Assembly (NCBI RefSeq): GCF_037392515.1
Contig: NC_090280.1
Coordinates: 18,292,001-18,356,000, forward strand
DNA from: Haliotis asinina
Taxonomy: Eukaryota > Mollusca > Gastropoda > Lepetellida > Haliotidae
DNA: 64,000 nt
Reading direction: 5' to 3'
The first letter of the stretch is position 1; each line of letters begins with the position of its first letter. This document shows positions 12,686 through 23,860 of this stretch, piece by piece. The notes under the pieces are model-generated. The model worked only from the letters and a program-made list of their open reading frames with translations. It had not been told where the DNA came from and made no database searches. Both the position numbers and the translations under genes were made by a program.

Positions 12686-13099
12686 GTACTTAAGGTATAA
12701 GTCACCAACCTTCCCATGTAGCTGGTCAATGTGTCGGGCTAGGCCGGCGTGGGGGTTGTGGCGTCTTCCCCCATCCAGCTTCGTCAGCATCAGCTGAGAT
12801 CGTCTCCGACCACTATCGGCGCATGATACAGGTCGAAATCGAACCCGATTCTCGGTCGCCCAATCTACTGCACTAAACTCCTTCCTGCAATTATAATAAA
12901 TAACACGGGCATTATTAAACCTATCTACAGAGTGAGTGGTTTGGGTGTTTCTAGAGATGTGATATTTCAAGCGTCCAACCGTCAAGCGAAAGACGAGGGT
13001 TCGACTTCAGGTGTCATCTAGACGGCGTAGCCCTTTGGTAACACTTTTCACTGACTCTTATGTTTTAATTAATTCTGCATATATAAATCAAAACATGTG

Positions 13100-13103
<4 letters not shown>

Positions 13104-13133
<30 letters not shown>

Positions 13134-13210
13134 TGTATGTATGTATGTATGTATGTATGTATGTATGTATGTATGTATGTATGTATGTATGTATGTATGT
13201 ATGTATGTAT
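13104..13210. repeat. (ATGT)n microsatellite, about 27 units
   Basis: A pure tetranucleotide run. The overlapping CMYV-repeat frame is an artefact. Confidence 0.99.
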
Positions 13211-13407
13211 AGTAGTGACACTGGAACAATAGTTAAAGATACCTAATTCATGAATTTCTATAAGAAGAGAGCTCCAGATGGAAATTCAATTTTAAAATAC
13301 TTCAAAGTTATATAGCTGACACATTCTTTGGTTGTCGTTATTTTCCATCGCCTTGTGTCAGTTCTTGGGAGATGCTCGTAATTTGTTTGTTTGTTGATTT
13401 ATCTGCA

Positions 13408-13591
13408 GTTTTTGGCTGCAAATAACCAAGTCTGAACTAGGCAATCCAGTAATCACTTGCATCGATCTACGTAATTGGGAACCGATGACGTGTCAGACAA
13501 GTCAGCCAGTCTGACCACCCAATCCCGTTAGTCATGTCTTACGACAAGCATGGGTTACTTAAGATCAGTTCTAACCTGCATCGTCATGGGT
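13408..13591 (-). repeat. SINE-B
   Basis: attgggaaccgatgacgtgt, cttacgacaagcatgggtta and head-side tcgtcatgggtcc. Confidence 0.8.
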
Positions 13592-14564
13592 CCTTTCCAA
13601 ACAGAGTTCAATAACGTCAGAATTCTTAATTTAAGCACAGGGAAATAAGAACTTAGTATGTAGATGGACATACAAAACAATAACCTGAATTCAATCTTTG
13701 ACAAATGATTTTCCGCAAAAATCGGTGAACTGAACTCAAACGAAGAAACAGCTAATGCAAATCTATATAAAGAATAAATCAGTTATCTCAGTTCAAACCC
13801 CAATAGCCAAAACCTCATGTGGAAGAAAGAAAACGGTCTATGCAAAAAATCCATAAAAAATGCTAATTCAAACGGATACCCATAAACCGATAATCAACAA
13901 AGAAAAATAATTAATTCGTAATTAAATAATTTCAAAGACGACGTAAATGAGCTATTAATACATTAAAAAAATAATCCTGTTATTTGAATTTAGCAGTTTC
14001 GACATGAAAGGCTGTTCTTCGTTATCATAAATTCTCCCCTGTCTTCATCAACGCACTTCCGGTACGATAAGAGATCACTAGACGGGAGCCCAGTTAGCCA
14101 AGTGCACTGTATTGACGTGTTACCGATGGTAATCTCACTGTTAGTACTAAGACCCCGGTCTCGGACAAAATAACCAAGGTCACGCAACAATGTCGTCCAT
14201 TGATCGCCACCACTGCTTTCAGAGAAAGAAAGCACGTACGAAAGAATAGCGGCTGCCCATACCAACAAGGTGACGGATTAGTTTAACGCCGCTTTTGGCA
14301 GTATTTCTGTCACGTCTTAGGATGAAAGCTTGATGTCGGAGGCAAGTAAAACAAATTTAGATGCTAACCACATTGATGAAATGCGAGAGTTTGTCGACCT
14401 GTTGTCGTCAAACCTACCATCATCTTAAGAGGCGCATCTCTGGAAAGCAAATAGCGACTCCTTGTACGAGCTTGATACTTGCACTCCACAACGTTGCAGT
14501 GACCAGCTCGTGTGAGTGAGTGACTGGTTATAAGCGAGTGAGTGAGTATGAGAGGGTGATAATA

Positions 14565-15848
14565 CAAGGGTTGGCTGAAAAGTTCTCAGCCTGAGTGGTT
14601 TTTCCCCACCAGGTAGAGACAGGTGTTTGCCACCAATGAGGACAATCATTTAGTGAATCATAGACACAAGAACTACAAACGTACTAATAGTTTTATCTCA
14701 ACTACAGCTCTTTCGGTAAACCTACCCTCTGAAATCATCAGAAATGGACAAAACTGAATACAGGGCAGTCATCAAGTACTTGCAAAAGAAAGGGATGTCC
14801 CCAACACAGATACATGCTGACATGGTCTCCACTCTAGGGGATGATGCTCCTTCATTTTCCACAGTAAAGAAGTGGGCTGCAGAATTTAAGTGTGGCAGAC
14901 AAAGCCTTGATGATGACCCACGCTCAGGAAGGCCTTCAACAGCAAACACTCAAGAAAACATCACGCGAGTGCTCGGTATGTTGATGGATGATCGACGATT
15001 GACTACTCGACATATTGCTAGTGTAGTGGGCATCTCTCATGAGAGGGTTGAGCATATGATCACCAACGAATTAGGAATGACGAAAGTTTCTGCAAGATGG
15101 GTGCCAAAGCTCTTGACAGCAGAACAGAAACGTGTCAGGTTCCAGACGTCTCTTGACAATTTGCGTCGTTTTGAAGCAGATCCCGATGATTTTGTGGCAC
15201 GATTTGTAACCATGGATGAGACCTGGATACATCACTTTCAACCAGAAACAAAACTACAGTCAAAACAGTGGAAGCATCCTGATTCACCAGCTCCGAAGAA
15301 AGCCAAGTCTGTTCCTTCAGCTGGAAAGGTGATGGCATCAGTCTTTTGGGATTCCAGGGGTATTCTGCTCATTGATTATCTTGAAAAAGGTCAAACTATC
15401 AACGGCAGATACTATGCTGATCTACTGAACCAGTTGCGAGAAGCAATCAAAGCCAAACGACGAGGGATGATCGCTAAAGGTGTCCTCTTCCGCCAAGACA
15501 ATGCGCCTGTTCACAAATCGGTGGTGGCCATGTCAACAATCCGCGATTGACCTCATTGACCATCCTCCTTATTCACCTGATTTGGCTCCTTCTGACTTCC
15601 ACCTGTTCCCCAAAATGAAAAAGGAACTCGCCGGTCGCCATTTTGCAAGTAATGATGACGTCATTTCCGCTGTGACTGATTTTTTTAGGGTAGCTGAAGA
15701 TTTCTTCCTGACCGGGATTCGGGCCTTGCAGCATCGCTGGCAAAAGTGTGTGAACTTGGAAGGGGACTATGTATAAAAATAAATTACAAACATGGACTTT
15801 GTAACATTTTTTTCACAGTGAGGCTTAGAACTTTTCAGCCTACCCTCG
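14565..15848 (+). mobile_element. Mariner-family DNA transposon, 1284 bp
   Basis: Terminal inverted repeats are visible: the left end begins caagggttggctgaaaagtt, and the reverse complement of the right end begins cgagggtaggctgaaaagtt. Both sides have the TA dinucleotide (14563-14564 and 15849-15850) expected from TA target duplication. The single transposase frame inside has the mariner D,D34D arrangement but carries one deletion. The right flank is a tRNA-like SINE head on the minus strand, so the element inserted next to an older SINE. The good repeat match suggests a fairly recent insertion. Confidence 0.95.
14744..15776 (+). pseudogene. Mariner transposase, one 8-bp deletion near the C-terminus
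   Basis: The transposase cuts and pastes the element at TA sites. The first 268 codons are open: an N-terminal helix-turn-helix region (about residues 1-110, including SGRP at 61-64), then the catalytic core with MDETW (Asp158) and RQDNAPVHKS (Asp252). After TIRD the frame ends at 15550 and resumes in another frame with HPPYSPDLAPSDFHLF, which carries the third Asp, through to TAA at 15776. The spacing of the D34D motif implies that about 8 bases are missing close to 15545, between short similar sequences. Apart from this the gene is near full length (about 345 residues), so this copy is inactive but young. Confidence 0.92.
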
Positions 15849-15850
15849 TA

Positions 15851-15921
15851 CGTCGCGAACCCTCGACCTAGCAATCACCGGCGGACATTGTAACCACTAC
15901 CCCACGGAGGCGGTCAATAAA
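15851..15921 (-). repeat. tRNA-like SINE head cut by the mariner element
   Basis: The minus strand reads gtggggtagtggttacaatg, then gtcgagggttcgcgacg, matching A- and B-box-like segments. The mariner right end lies directly downstream of the B box. Confidence 0.5.
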
Positions 15922-15943
15922 ATAATCAGAAAAATGCTAGGTG

Positions 15944-16060
15944 GGTGAGTGAGTGAATTCAATTTTACGCCGGCTTTAGCAATATTCCAGCAATAGCACG
16001 GCGGGGGTCACCAGAAATTGTCTTCACACATAGTACCCATGTAGGGAATCGACCAGCTTC
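15944..16060 (-). repeat. SINE-A, head truncated
   Basis: gagtgagtgaattcaatttt tail, caatattccagcaatagcac and catagtacccatgtagggaa. Confidence 0.75.
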
Positions 16061-16123
16061 TGTGAAATGGAGGCAAGGTTTGTAATGATGTCAACACTGA
16101 TAGTCCTCAAAGACGTAAAACAG

Positions 16124-16283
16124 TGCGTGAGTGAGTTTGGTTTTAACCCGCTTGTACCAATAATCCAGCGGTATCACCAGTCACCAGAACCGGGGACACA
16201 CTTAAGTGCCTATGAGGGTAGTCGAACACTAGTCTTCAGCGAAACGAGCGAACGCTTTAACCACTAGGCTACCCAACCGCCCC
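16124..16283 (-). repeat. SINE-A, near full
   Basis: gcgtgagtgagtttggtttt tail and cgctttaaccactaggctac head. Confidence 0.8.
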
Positions 16284-16404
16284 TTAAAAAGAATGACAAC
16301 ATATTGCGGGTATTAATTTACACCGATATTTGTCTGTGTGCGAAAACTTGGAAGCTGAAATCAAGACAATGCTTTATGCCGTTTTAGACAACATTACAAC
16401 AGAC

Positions 16405-16505
16405 ATAGGCTTCAAACATGGTACCCCATTTTCACACTGTTGAAAATCGGAAACGCTATTGTCGTGTCGACAAACCCCTTAACCAGGCGGCTATCCAACC
16501 ACCCC
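16405..16505 (-). repeat. SINE-A, 5' part
   Basis: ggcttcaaacatggtacccc and ccccttaaccaggcggctat. Confidence 0.6.
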
Positions 16506-16509
16506 TACT

Positions 16510-17090
16510 TACAGTGATATTGTGCTTTTCAAGAAATTGCCATTTTGTCCTATTACACTATCACGTGGTGTGGATCAACAGTCAGAATGGTTATTCTTAG
16601 CCGTACGTGCATCTCATGGCAGGATTTAAGCTCTTGTTTGTCTCACAGTTTAATCCACGCCGGTTTTGAGTAGGTCTTGAGTTGGTAAGGATTGCTTGAC
16701 ATATATATTTCGTGAATTCATATAACAGAAGCTATGACCAGGTTCATTGGGTATACACCAGTGCACAGGGACGTATGTTTTGGCCTTTTGGTTGAGTTGA
16801 CCGAAATTCTATTCATGAACATCTGGATAAAACTTACAAAATGGGCGGGGCGAGAGTGTGTGCGCACACCTGAGTGTATGCGTGTTGTTTGTTATGGGGT
16901 AAATAAATTGCGCATCGAATAATGTTTATTACTAAAAATAGTTCCTGGTAAGTGACATTATTTGCATATGGATCAAATTTAGCTTTGGAAACCGCTACAT
17001 GGTTTTATGCACGCTTCCATAAAAAAAATTTGTATTTTGTCCCAGAATAATACATCGTCAACACACTGAAGATGTAGAATTCATATTATC
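16510..17090. other. Unique DNA, no gene seen
   Basis: No repeats or convincing exons noted. Confidence 0.45.
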
Positions 17091-17098
17091 TTAATGAG

Positions 17099-17255
17099 TT
17101 TGTGAGTGAATGATTTTAGTTTTACCAATATTCCAGCAATATCACGACGGGAAAAAACAGAAATGGGCTTCACACATGGCCATGTGGTCAGTTGAACCCG
17201 AGTTTTCAGCGTGACGAGCGAACGTTTTAACGACACGGCTGTCTTGCCGCCCCTT
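17099..17255 (-). repeat. SINE-A, near full
   Basis: agtttgtgagtgaatgattt, caatatcacgacgggaaaaa and acgagcgaacgttttaacga. Confidence 0.8.
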
Positions 17256-18400
17256 GTCCCAATGCAAACGTTGGGGAAAATGTATGGCCCTGTTTGTTTG
17301 TGAGCTATCATGAAAATTTCAAATCGTTTATGCGAGTGATACTTCAGTCTGTGGACAGTCTGAAACAGTATGATGGAACTATGCAAGGATTATATATAAA
17401 CACGGCCTCTAAACACTTCTACACCAGTGTTTAGCAACGGATTCAAAGTAAACTGACAGCCAAAAGAAAGTGGACACTTGAATGTTGGACTTGATTAAAA
17501 AGAAAAACGTTAGCAAAACTTTACAAAGCTGAAAATCCCCTGAACAGAACACTGACATCCGTATCAATATATCACCCTCGGATAACCATTTCAATATTTT
17601 AATTTTTTGGCGCCATTGAATAAGTGTGTATATTTTCTTTTGCCCTCGCACATTTCACAGACTCCAGGTTTGTAGTTTTGTTTGTTTGTTAAATACACAA
17701 ATATTACATATATCTCACGTCGTTCTCTAAATACCCGTGTCTGGATATTCCAGTGATTGATATCATGAAAATCCATCCAGGCATATCATGATTTATTCAA
17801 TGAACCACGACAAACAGCCAGAACACAGACTTATTAAGTAGCCTTAAACAATAATCATACGTCGCTACGGATCCAACTACTACCTATAATCCTTAGAGGC
17901 CCTTAATCCCAGCACTTGTGCCAGAAACACGCGCGGCGTAACACCAGTAACACGTATTGTGAATTGTTTTTTCACATCTCTGTAACAGACGTTTATGGGT
18001 AGTCTCGAAAACACAACCAGGAAGCCGAATTCGTCCCAGAACCGCGATACTGTTAAAAGTCTGATGGTTCATGACTGAGAATACACACATTGTAGTATGT
18101 CAGGAGAAGGGTGATAAGCTCCTATATCCCCCGGCTCTTATCTGGATAACCAGTAAACCTGTATCGATCTTAGCATTACCTACATACTCGGAGTGGCATG
18201 GGTTCGAAACGATTGTTGGGATATACCGCTGAGTGGCCTACTATGATCCTCTGCACTGGTGCTAGGTTCGAATCCTTGACTTGAAGGGCTTGATCTTGCT
18301 GTTGTTTTAGTTTTAAAGATTTGTTGCTAAAAGTCCTAGAATAAAGATAAGCACTCTTTGTTATTTATTATGACGTGTGTAGCTCTGTGAAGATTCGGGT
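17256..18400. other. No gene seen
   Basis: Apart from a possible tRNA-like B box (aggttcgaatcct at about 18265), nothing stands out. Confidence 0.45.
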
Positions 18401-18401
18401 T

Positions 18402-18552
18402 ATAGTGCGTGAGTTTAGATTTTACCCACAAACAGCGACATGCTAGTGGCATTGCGGTGGTCTGTAAATAATCCATTCTGGACCAGACAACCCATTGATC
18501 AATTGAATATGCATCGACTTACGCAACTGGGATTCGATGGCATGTGTCAACA
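18402..18552 (-). repeat. SINE-B, head truncated
   Basis: tctgtaaataatccattctg, attgaatatgcatcgactta and ggcatgtgtcaac. Confidence 0.75.
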
Positions 18553-18736
18553 TTCTTTGCCCTGTTCGTACGGTGACCTGTGATAGCTAAATAAAAAATT
18601 AGATCCTGTCACGAAATGTTTTTATAACCTTTACATAGGTTTGACTTCAGCTTCCCGTGATCTGAGAGTCAGGTTCAAGGCCGTTGCGAAACTTCCAGTA
18701 CTGGGCGATGGACCCAGAGTGATAAATTGTGGTATA

Positions 18737-18900
18737 ATGAGTAAGTAAGTGGGATTCCACGCCGTGTATAGCAATGATTCATCATTATCACGGCTGATGA
18801 CACCAGAAACGGGCTGTACACATTTTACCCATGTGAGTAATCGAACCTGGGTCTTCGGCGTGATGAGCGAGTGCTTTACCCACTAGGATACACCATCCTG
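18737..18900 (-). repeat. SINE-A, near full
   Basis: atcgaacctgggtcttcggc and ctttacccactaggatacac. Confidence 0.85.
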
Positions 18901-19686
18901 TTTGTGGTTTAGTGACCGGTGGAGAGTTGATCAGCATGAAACAGGAGAACAGCCGATATTGATTTTGGCGGCCGTCGTGAAGATAGCGTTGAAACAAATA
19001 ATTGTGGTCTGAGGCAGGAAACTCTGATCCCAAACTCGAAGGGAGATCTCGTTTGTCGGCGAGAGTTCATACTCTCTAAATGCCAGCTGAAATCAACAGT
19101 ATCAAACACGCACAAACAGAAAGGCGAAGTTAAGCGAATAACTGTGACTCAATATTTCATGCTATTATCTTTTCCTTTGAAACGTCGCGTCTGGGGTCCT
19201 AAATAACGAGATTACGATCCATGGCTCACTGCAGATCTAAAGGTCAAGACTGGTTAACTAGTAGTGACTGGTATAGTAGCGCTAAGTCTCTGAATATATA
19301 TAATTTTGATCGTAACAAATGCACCAATTTAAAGTGAAGGAGCTGCACTGAGATAGGAAATTCAAAACGTGAGGAAATCTAGACTTCTACATTTGGGCTT
19401 AAGCATTGCAGGGAGGGCTTGGCAGTATGGAAAATGATGTGGTTCAGGGACTGTGAGGTAGACAAACTAACTCGGGGCAATCGCGTTACTGGCTATTATC
19501 AAAGGTTGGACTAAATTCCTCGCTGCTGGGGTGTTTTATGACCCCGATCCTCTGAAAATATATTGAAACATCTTTTTGGTGATAGTCCCAGAAAAGCTGC
19601 ATGTCAACTTGCAAGTTAGGGAAAGAGGCGAATGGTGAAAAGGATCACAACCCACGAACAATGATAAAATGACGCTGTTCTGCTGC

Positions 19687-19855
19687 TGAATGAGTGAGTG
19701 AATGAGTATTGTTTTACGCCGCTCTTAGCAATATTGCAGCAATATCACGCGGGGGACACCAGAAATGGGTTTCACACACTGTATCCATGTGAGGAATCGA
19801 ACCCGGGTCTTCGGCGTGATGAGCGAACACTTTAACCAAAAGGCTACCCCACCAC
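19687..19855 (-). repeat. SINE-A, near full
   Basis: One of the best-preserved copies: gttttacgccgctcttagca, gaatcgaacccgggtcttcg (perfect B box) and tttaaccaaaaggctacccc. Confidence 0.9.
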
Positions 19856-20015
19856 AACCTGTTCTACTACTGTCAGTATTCCTACTATTTTGCAAGATAA
19901 ATTATACACCCGTGTCTCAAGGTGGGTAGAAATGACACACACAAAAAATGAACTGATTGTAGTTTGTTTGTTACAGGTGTCATAGTTACGTTAAGGTGCG
20001 TTTGATTACGAGGCG

Positions 20016-20085
20016 GCCGACTGGAATAACTTAGTGATGTCGATACAGAGTGACGTATCGACATCACTTAGATATTCCAGTCGGC
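20016..20085. repeat. 70-bp near-perfect palindrome
   Basis: Thirty-one paired positions with two mismatches around an 8-nt loop (agagtgac at 20047-20054). The arms read gccgactggaat...gatgtcgatac. Stable as a hairpin or cruciform; no coding role seen. Confidence 0.85.
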
Positions 20086-20270
20086 ACCTGAGGCTTGGCG
20101 AGGATATTTCTACTTTTATTAACAAGAGTTGGTACGTTTGATATCAAAAGACACGAGGGTGAGAATATATTTATCTTAAAAAATGACTCTCCTTTTAGTT
20201 TTCAATGAAAAATCTACATCTCTGCACATGGTTTTGCCATTAGACGTGAAGTGCAACAATGTCATAGCAT

Positions 20271-20299
20271 TGTGACGTCATGAACTTCATGACGTCACA
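20271..20299. repeat. 29-bp perfect palindrome with two CRE cores
   Basis: The 14-nt arms tgtgacgtcatgaa and ttcatgacgtcaca are exact inverses around a single central C. Each arm contains TGACGTCA, the CREB/ATF consensus. Weaker inverted similarity (gtgcaa/ttgcac) continues outside. Confidence 0.85.
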
Positions 20300-20337
20300 T
20301 CATTGTCCGAGCATTGCACAAAATTCACTGTCAAAAT

Positions 20338-20357
20338 GATATCTCCTAGGAGATATC
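20338..20357. repeat. 20-bp perfect palindrome gatatctcctaggagatatc
   Basis: An exact self-complementary 20-mer centred on cctagg. It is the third palindrome within 350 bp. Confidence 0.85.
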
Positions 20358-20889
20358 GTTTGATCTCAAATAAGCATCTGCTGTGGAACACAGTTTGGGA
20401 TGAGAAACTTTCTTTTGTTTGTCGGTTTAGAAACAATTGAAGTTATAAAGTACATATTATCGGAACGTTGAATACCTGAAATTTCTGCACCACCATCAAA
20501 CATGGTCTGTTACACCACAGCTGAAGCGTGTACGCTGCCTCTAAACTGACACTCGGAAAATTAAAATATACTATAATTCAACTGCGAATGATCAATCAAA
20601 GTTACTTCTCACCTAAAATCCATTTCTTTAGTGATCCCTTCCCATGAAACCAAGTGGTCAAGTGTCCATGAAATCCGCACTGGCCACACTCGTTATGGCA
20701 CGATTATAGGCCAACAACAATGGCGTCTCTGGTCAGTGAGACAACACACATGTATATGACAGCAGTAAATCTTGCTTATCGATGCAAGTGGAGGAACTTG
20801 TCGCCTTGAACATGTGAACAAATACATCAACAGATCGTTCCTCATATAAAGTTATATGCATACATGTATATATGATGCCAAAAAGAGAA

Positions 20890-20992
20890 TGTCGGTGGGG
20901 TAGCTTCGTGTTTAAAGCGTTCGCTCGTCATGCCGAACACCCGGTTTGATTTCCAATATGGGTGTAATGTGTGAAGCCCGTTTCTGATCACT
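20890..20992 (+). repeat. SINE-A, 5' part
   Basis: ggtggggtagcttcgtgttt, ttcgctcgtcatgccgaaca and gtgtgaagcccgtttctgat; the 3' module is absent. Confidence 0.8.
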
Positions 20993-21009
20993 GATCAACA
21001 ATATTATTT

Positions 21010-21170
21010 GGATTTGAGGCTACATCAAGGCACTTATTCAACGTGAAACTACATTAAGGTACGTATTTCAACGTAAGTCCTTCATCAAAATACGTATTTT
21101 GTGCGCGAGACCACATTCAACATGAATCCTACATCGTATTTCAATGTGAAAATACATCAAAATATACTAC
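21010..21170. repeat. Diverged units of the 30-bp minisatellite
   Basis: Words such as tacgtatttcaacgtaag and ctacatcaa recur at about 30-bp spacing. They are far less uniform than the main array to the right of the Tc1 element. Confidence 0.6.
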
Positions 21171-21173
21171 AGT

Positions 21174-21272
21174 GTACACAGTTTCACACTGTCTCTACAA
21201 AATCATTTAATGAATCCTGTACACAGTTTCACACTCACACTGTCTCTACAAAATCATTTAATGAATCCTGTG
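21174..21272. repeat. Tandem duplication of a 45-bp segment
   Basis: Two copies start tgtacacagtttcacac and end ttaatgaatcctg. The second has an extra cacactc-type insertion. Confidence 0.75.
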
Positions 21273-21408
21273 GCGCGGAGAGACATTTATAATTTGTTAA
21301 AGACTGGTGTTGACATTCCTGTGAGCAAAGTGCTGGTAAACCAGGAAGTGAAACTGTAAGTTATCGTAACATGAAGGATCATGGATGATTCCTGAACGTT
21401 GATATATA

Positions 21409-23020
21409 CACCTGGAAATTAATCAAGCAACACCCCAATTTTTTCTATTGGAGCAACTTTGAAGTGTTCTGACAATCAAAATATGCCGGGTTGATATAGT
21501 TTGACACTTTTTTATTCAACAGACGATCTCTGACAAACAACTTAAAGGGAAAAAGTATCAAGACTTTGCTTTATTGCAACGAAATCCAAATTCTTAAAAC
21601 TGTCTTAAATTCATGAAAAAATGGACACAATTTACTATTCATCCACAGACGTTGTTGTCAGGTGTATTAACACAAATGTCACATGGAAAGAAAGAACAGT
21701 CATCTGAGAGTCTGCACACCGACTTTCATCAATATCTAGTGTGTCCTCCCTGCGCACGCACCACCGATTCCAGACGCCTCCTCATTCCTTGGATGAGTCT
21801 CCGGATCTGATTCTGGGGGATCCTGTTCCACTCCTCATGCAGGGCAGCCGTCAATTCGTTGAGATTATGGACTGGTGGGTCTCTCTGCCTCACACGACGG
21901 CCAATAAAGTCCCACAAATGTTCAATGGGGTTGAGGTCAGGGCTCATGGCAGGCCATGGAATTCTGTCAATTGCATTTTGCCGCAAAAAATCATTTACAG
22001 CATGCGCCCTGTGAGGTCTAGCATTGTCGTCCATAAATATGGGTCTCGTTGCCAGAGGATGGTTCTCAAAATGAGGTACCACAGCCCTGTCAAGAACCTC
22101 CTGTTGGTAACGAACACCGTTAAGGTTGCCACGGATGGTAATGATATCCAACTTGCAGTTCATGGAAATGCACCCCCATACCATAACGGAACCTCCCCCA
22201 AAGGCCACAGTCTCCTGGATGTTCCGTGGAGCCATTGCTGTGTTCCTCTGCCTCCAGACCCGAGTACGACCGTCCACCATGTGCAGCAAGAACCGGCTCT
22301 CATCTGAGAAATGGACCTTCCTCCAAGAGGCAATGTTCCAGTGCAAACGGTCATTACACCAGGCCAGTCGGGCTGCCTTATGGGCTGGAGACAGTCTGGG
22401 TCGCTTGATTGGCCTCCTTGCCCGGTATCCTGCAGCTTTCAGACGATTCCGAACAGTCCTGTTCGAGATGGGTCTCCCTGGAAGCCACTCCTGTCTCAAC
22501 CGAGAGCTCGAGTCGAAGGACCTGCGCCGTACAAGTCTCAGTAAAGCTCTGTCCTCCCGGACTGTGGTCTTCCTGGGTCTTCCTGGTCTAGGCAGGTCTT
22601 TAACTTCATTAGTGGCCCGGTATTTTTTCAAAAGTTTTGAAATTATGGAATGATGTCGTCCGATTTGAGTCCCGATTTGTCTTAGAGACATACCAGCATT
22701 CCTCATGCCGATTATTTGCCAACGAGTGGCCTCTGATAATTTCCTACGTGCCATGACATTGAAATGAATGAAAAACGGAATGCAATCGACAACCTGCGCT
22801 TGTAAACACCCCAGGGAAAAAGTGCATTTTTCGAAAGTTGAGGTTAAAGCAATGCACGTGCGCTGTGCAAGCTTCACGCGCGTCATATCAACCCATGAAA
22901 AGCTCATGCTGTATGTCAATACATCAAAATTGAATAATCAATCATCAAAATTACTTCGTTAAACTTTGTTAAGTTTTTATGTGTCTTTGAATTTGGTGTT
23001 GCTTAATTAATTTCCATATG
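21409..23020 (-). mobile_element. Tc1-family DNA transposon, 1612 bp, apparently whole
   Basis: Outer inverted repeats match at about 23 of 26 positions: the left end starts cacctggaaattaatcaagc, and the reverse complement of the right end starts catatggaaattaattaagc. TA duplications flank both ends (21407-21408, 23021-23022). A shared gggttgatat motif sits inside both termini (about 21488 and 22890), suggesting internal transposase-binding sites of the IR/DR type. It encodes one uninterrupted transposase. Flanks on both sides contain diverged 30-bp minisatellite units, so it landed in or near that array. Confidence 0.95.
21729..22754 (-). CDS. Tc1-like transposase, full-length open frame (341 aa)
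   Basis: The start chosen is ATG at 22754 (MARRKLSEATRWQIIGMRNA), the usual beginning for Tc1 proteins; the frame is open further upstream without homology. Residues 1-110 form the paired-like double helix-turn-helix DNA-binding region with an RPGRPRK basic linker (56-62). The DDE core shows FSDESRF (Asp151), GGGSVMVWGCIS (187-197), FMDDNARPH (Asp243) and SPDLNPIEHLWD (Glu278). Thirty-four residues separate the second Asp from Glu, so it is DD34E. Length and motifs match active Tc1 relatives and there is no stop or frameshift. Whether it is functional cannot be told from one copy. Confidence 0.95.
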   Translation of the reverse strand: MARRKLSEATRWQIIGMRNAGMSLRQIGTQIGRHHSIISKLLKKYRATNEVKDLPRPGRPRKTTVREDRALLRLVRRRSFDSSSRLRQEWLPGRPISNRTVRNRLKAAGYRARRPIKRPRLSPAHKAARLAWCNDRLHWNIASWRKVHFSDESRFLLHMVDGRTRVWRQRNTAMAPRNIQETVAFGGGSVMVWGCISMNCKLDIITIRGNLNGVRYQQEVLDRAVVPHFENHPLATRPIFMDDNARPHRAHAVNDFLRQNAIDRIPWPAMSPDLNPIEHLWDFIGRRVRQRDPPVHNLNELTAALHEEWNRIPQNQIRRLIQGMRRRLESVVRAQGGHTRY

Positions 23021-23280
23021 TATAGACAAAAATGAGGTGAGAGAGTGATTTCAGCTGAAAAAATTGACAGATAATATACTGGAGCCGGTTGTATCAAACT
23101 TTAATAAAGCTTTAATCGTTAATTATATTATGATTTGTTAATCATTGCTTGTCTTCAACTGCATGAAACCCTTAATAAAAGAATCCCTCCATAACCCATC
23201 ATTAAGTTAATGAAGGTTTAGGGATATCATTAACTTATTAGCCGTATCAACATGGCAGACAACATAACGTTCCATGTTGG

Positions 23281-23860
23281 AAGGTAGGTATTTCAACAGG
23301 AGACTACATCAAGCCACGGATTTCAACGCGAGACTACAGCAAGCCACGGATTTCAACGTAAGACTACATCAAGCCACGGATTTCAACGCGAGACTACAGC
23401 AAGCCACGTATTTCAACGTAAGACTACACCAAGCCACGGATTTCAACGCGAGACTACATCAAGCCACGGATTTCAACGCGAGACTACATCAAGCCACGGA
23501 TTTCAACGCGAGACTACATCAAGCCACGGATTTCAACGCGAGACTACATCAAGCCACGGATTTCAACGTAAGACCACATCAAGCCACGGATTTCAACGTA
23601 AGACTACATCAAGCCACGGATTTCAACGCGAGACTACAGCAAGCCACGGATTTCAACGCGAGACTACATCAAGCCACGGATTTCAACGTAAGACTACATC
23701 AAGCCACGGATTTCAACGCGAGACTACATCAAGCCACGGATTTCAACGTAAGACTACATCAAGCCACGGATTTCAACGCGAGACTACATCAAGCCACGGA
23801 TTTCAACGCGAGACTACAGCAAGGTTCGTATTTCAACATAAGACCTACATCAAGGTAAGT
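23281..23860. repeat. 30-bp minisatellite, about 19 units
   Basis: The unit aagccacggatttcaacgcg plus agactacatc repeats with exact 30-bp spacing from about 23290 to 23830. Variants are few: cgcg/cgta and catc/cagc. Because 30 is divisible by three it leaves a 194-codon plus-strand frame made of the decapeptide ATDFNARLHQ. Degenerate units continue to about 24110 and also lie at 21010-21170. Confidence 0.95.

Noticed and set aside
13011-13232. Plus-strand frame with CMYV repeats
   Set aside because: Direct translation of the ATGT microsatellite.
19801-19855. Possible tRNA gene (perfect B box and A box on the minus strand)
   Set aside because: Belongs to a SINE-A head; the body and CTCA tail follow, and the same head recurs many times.
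21741-22653. Several plus-strand frames across the Tc1 element
   Set aside because: Antisense shadows of the transposase, which has clear DD34E motifs on the minus strand.
23083-23250. Possible MITE right of the Tc1 element (ccggttgtatcaaact... start)
   Set aside because: Inverted similarity between the two sides is too weak to define ends.
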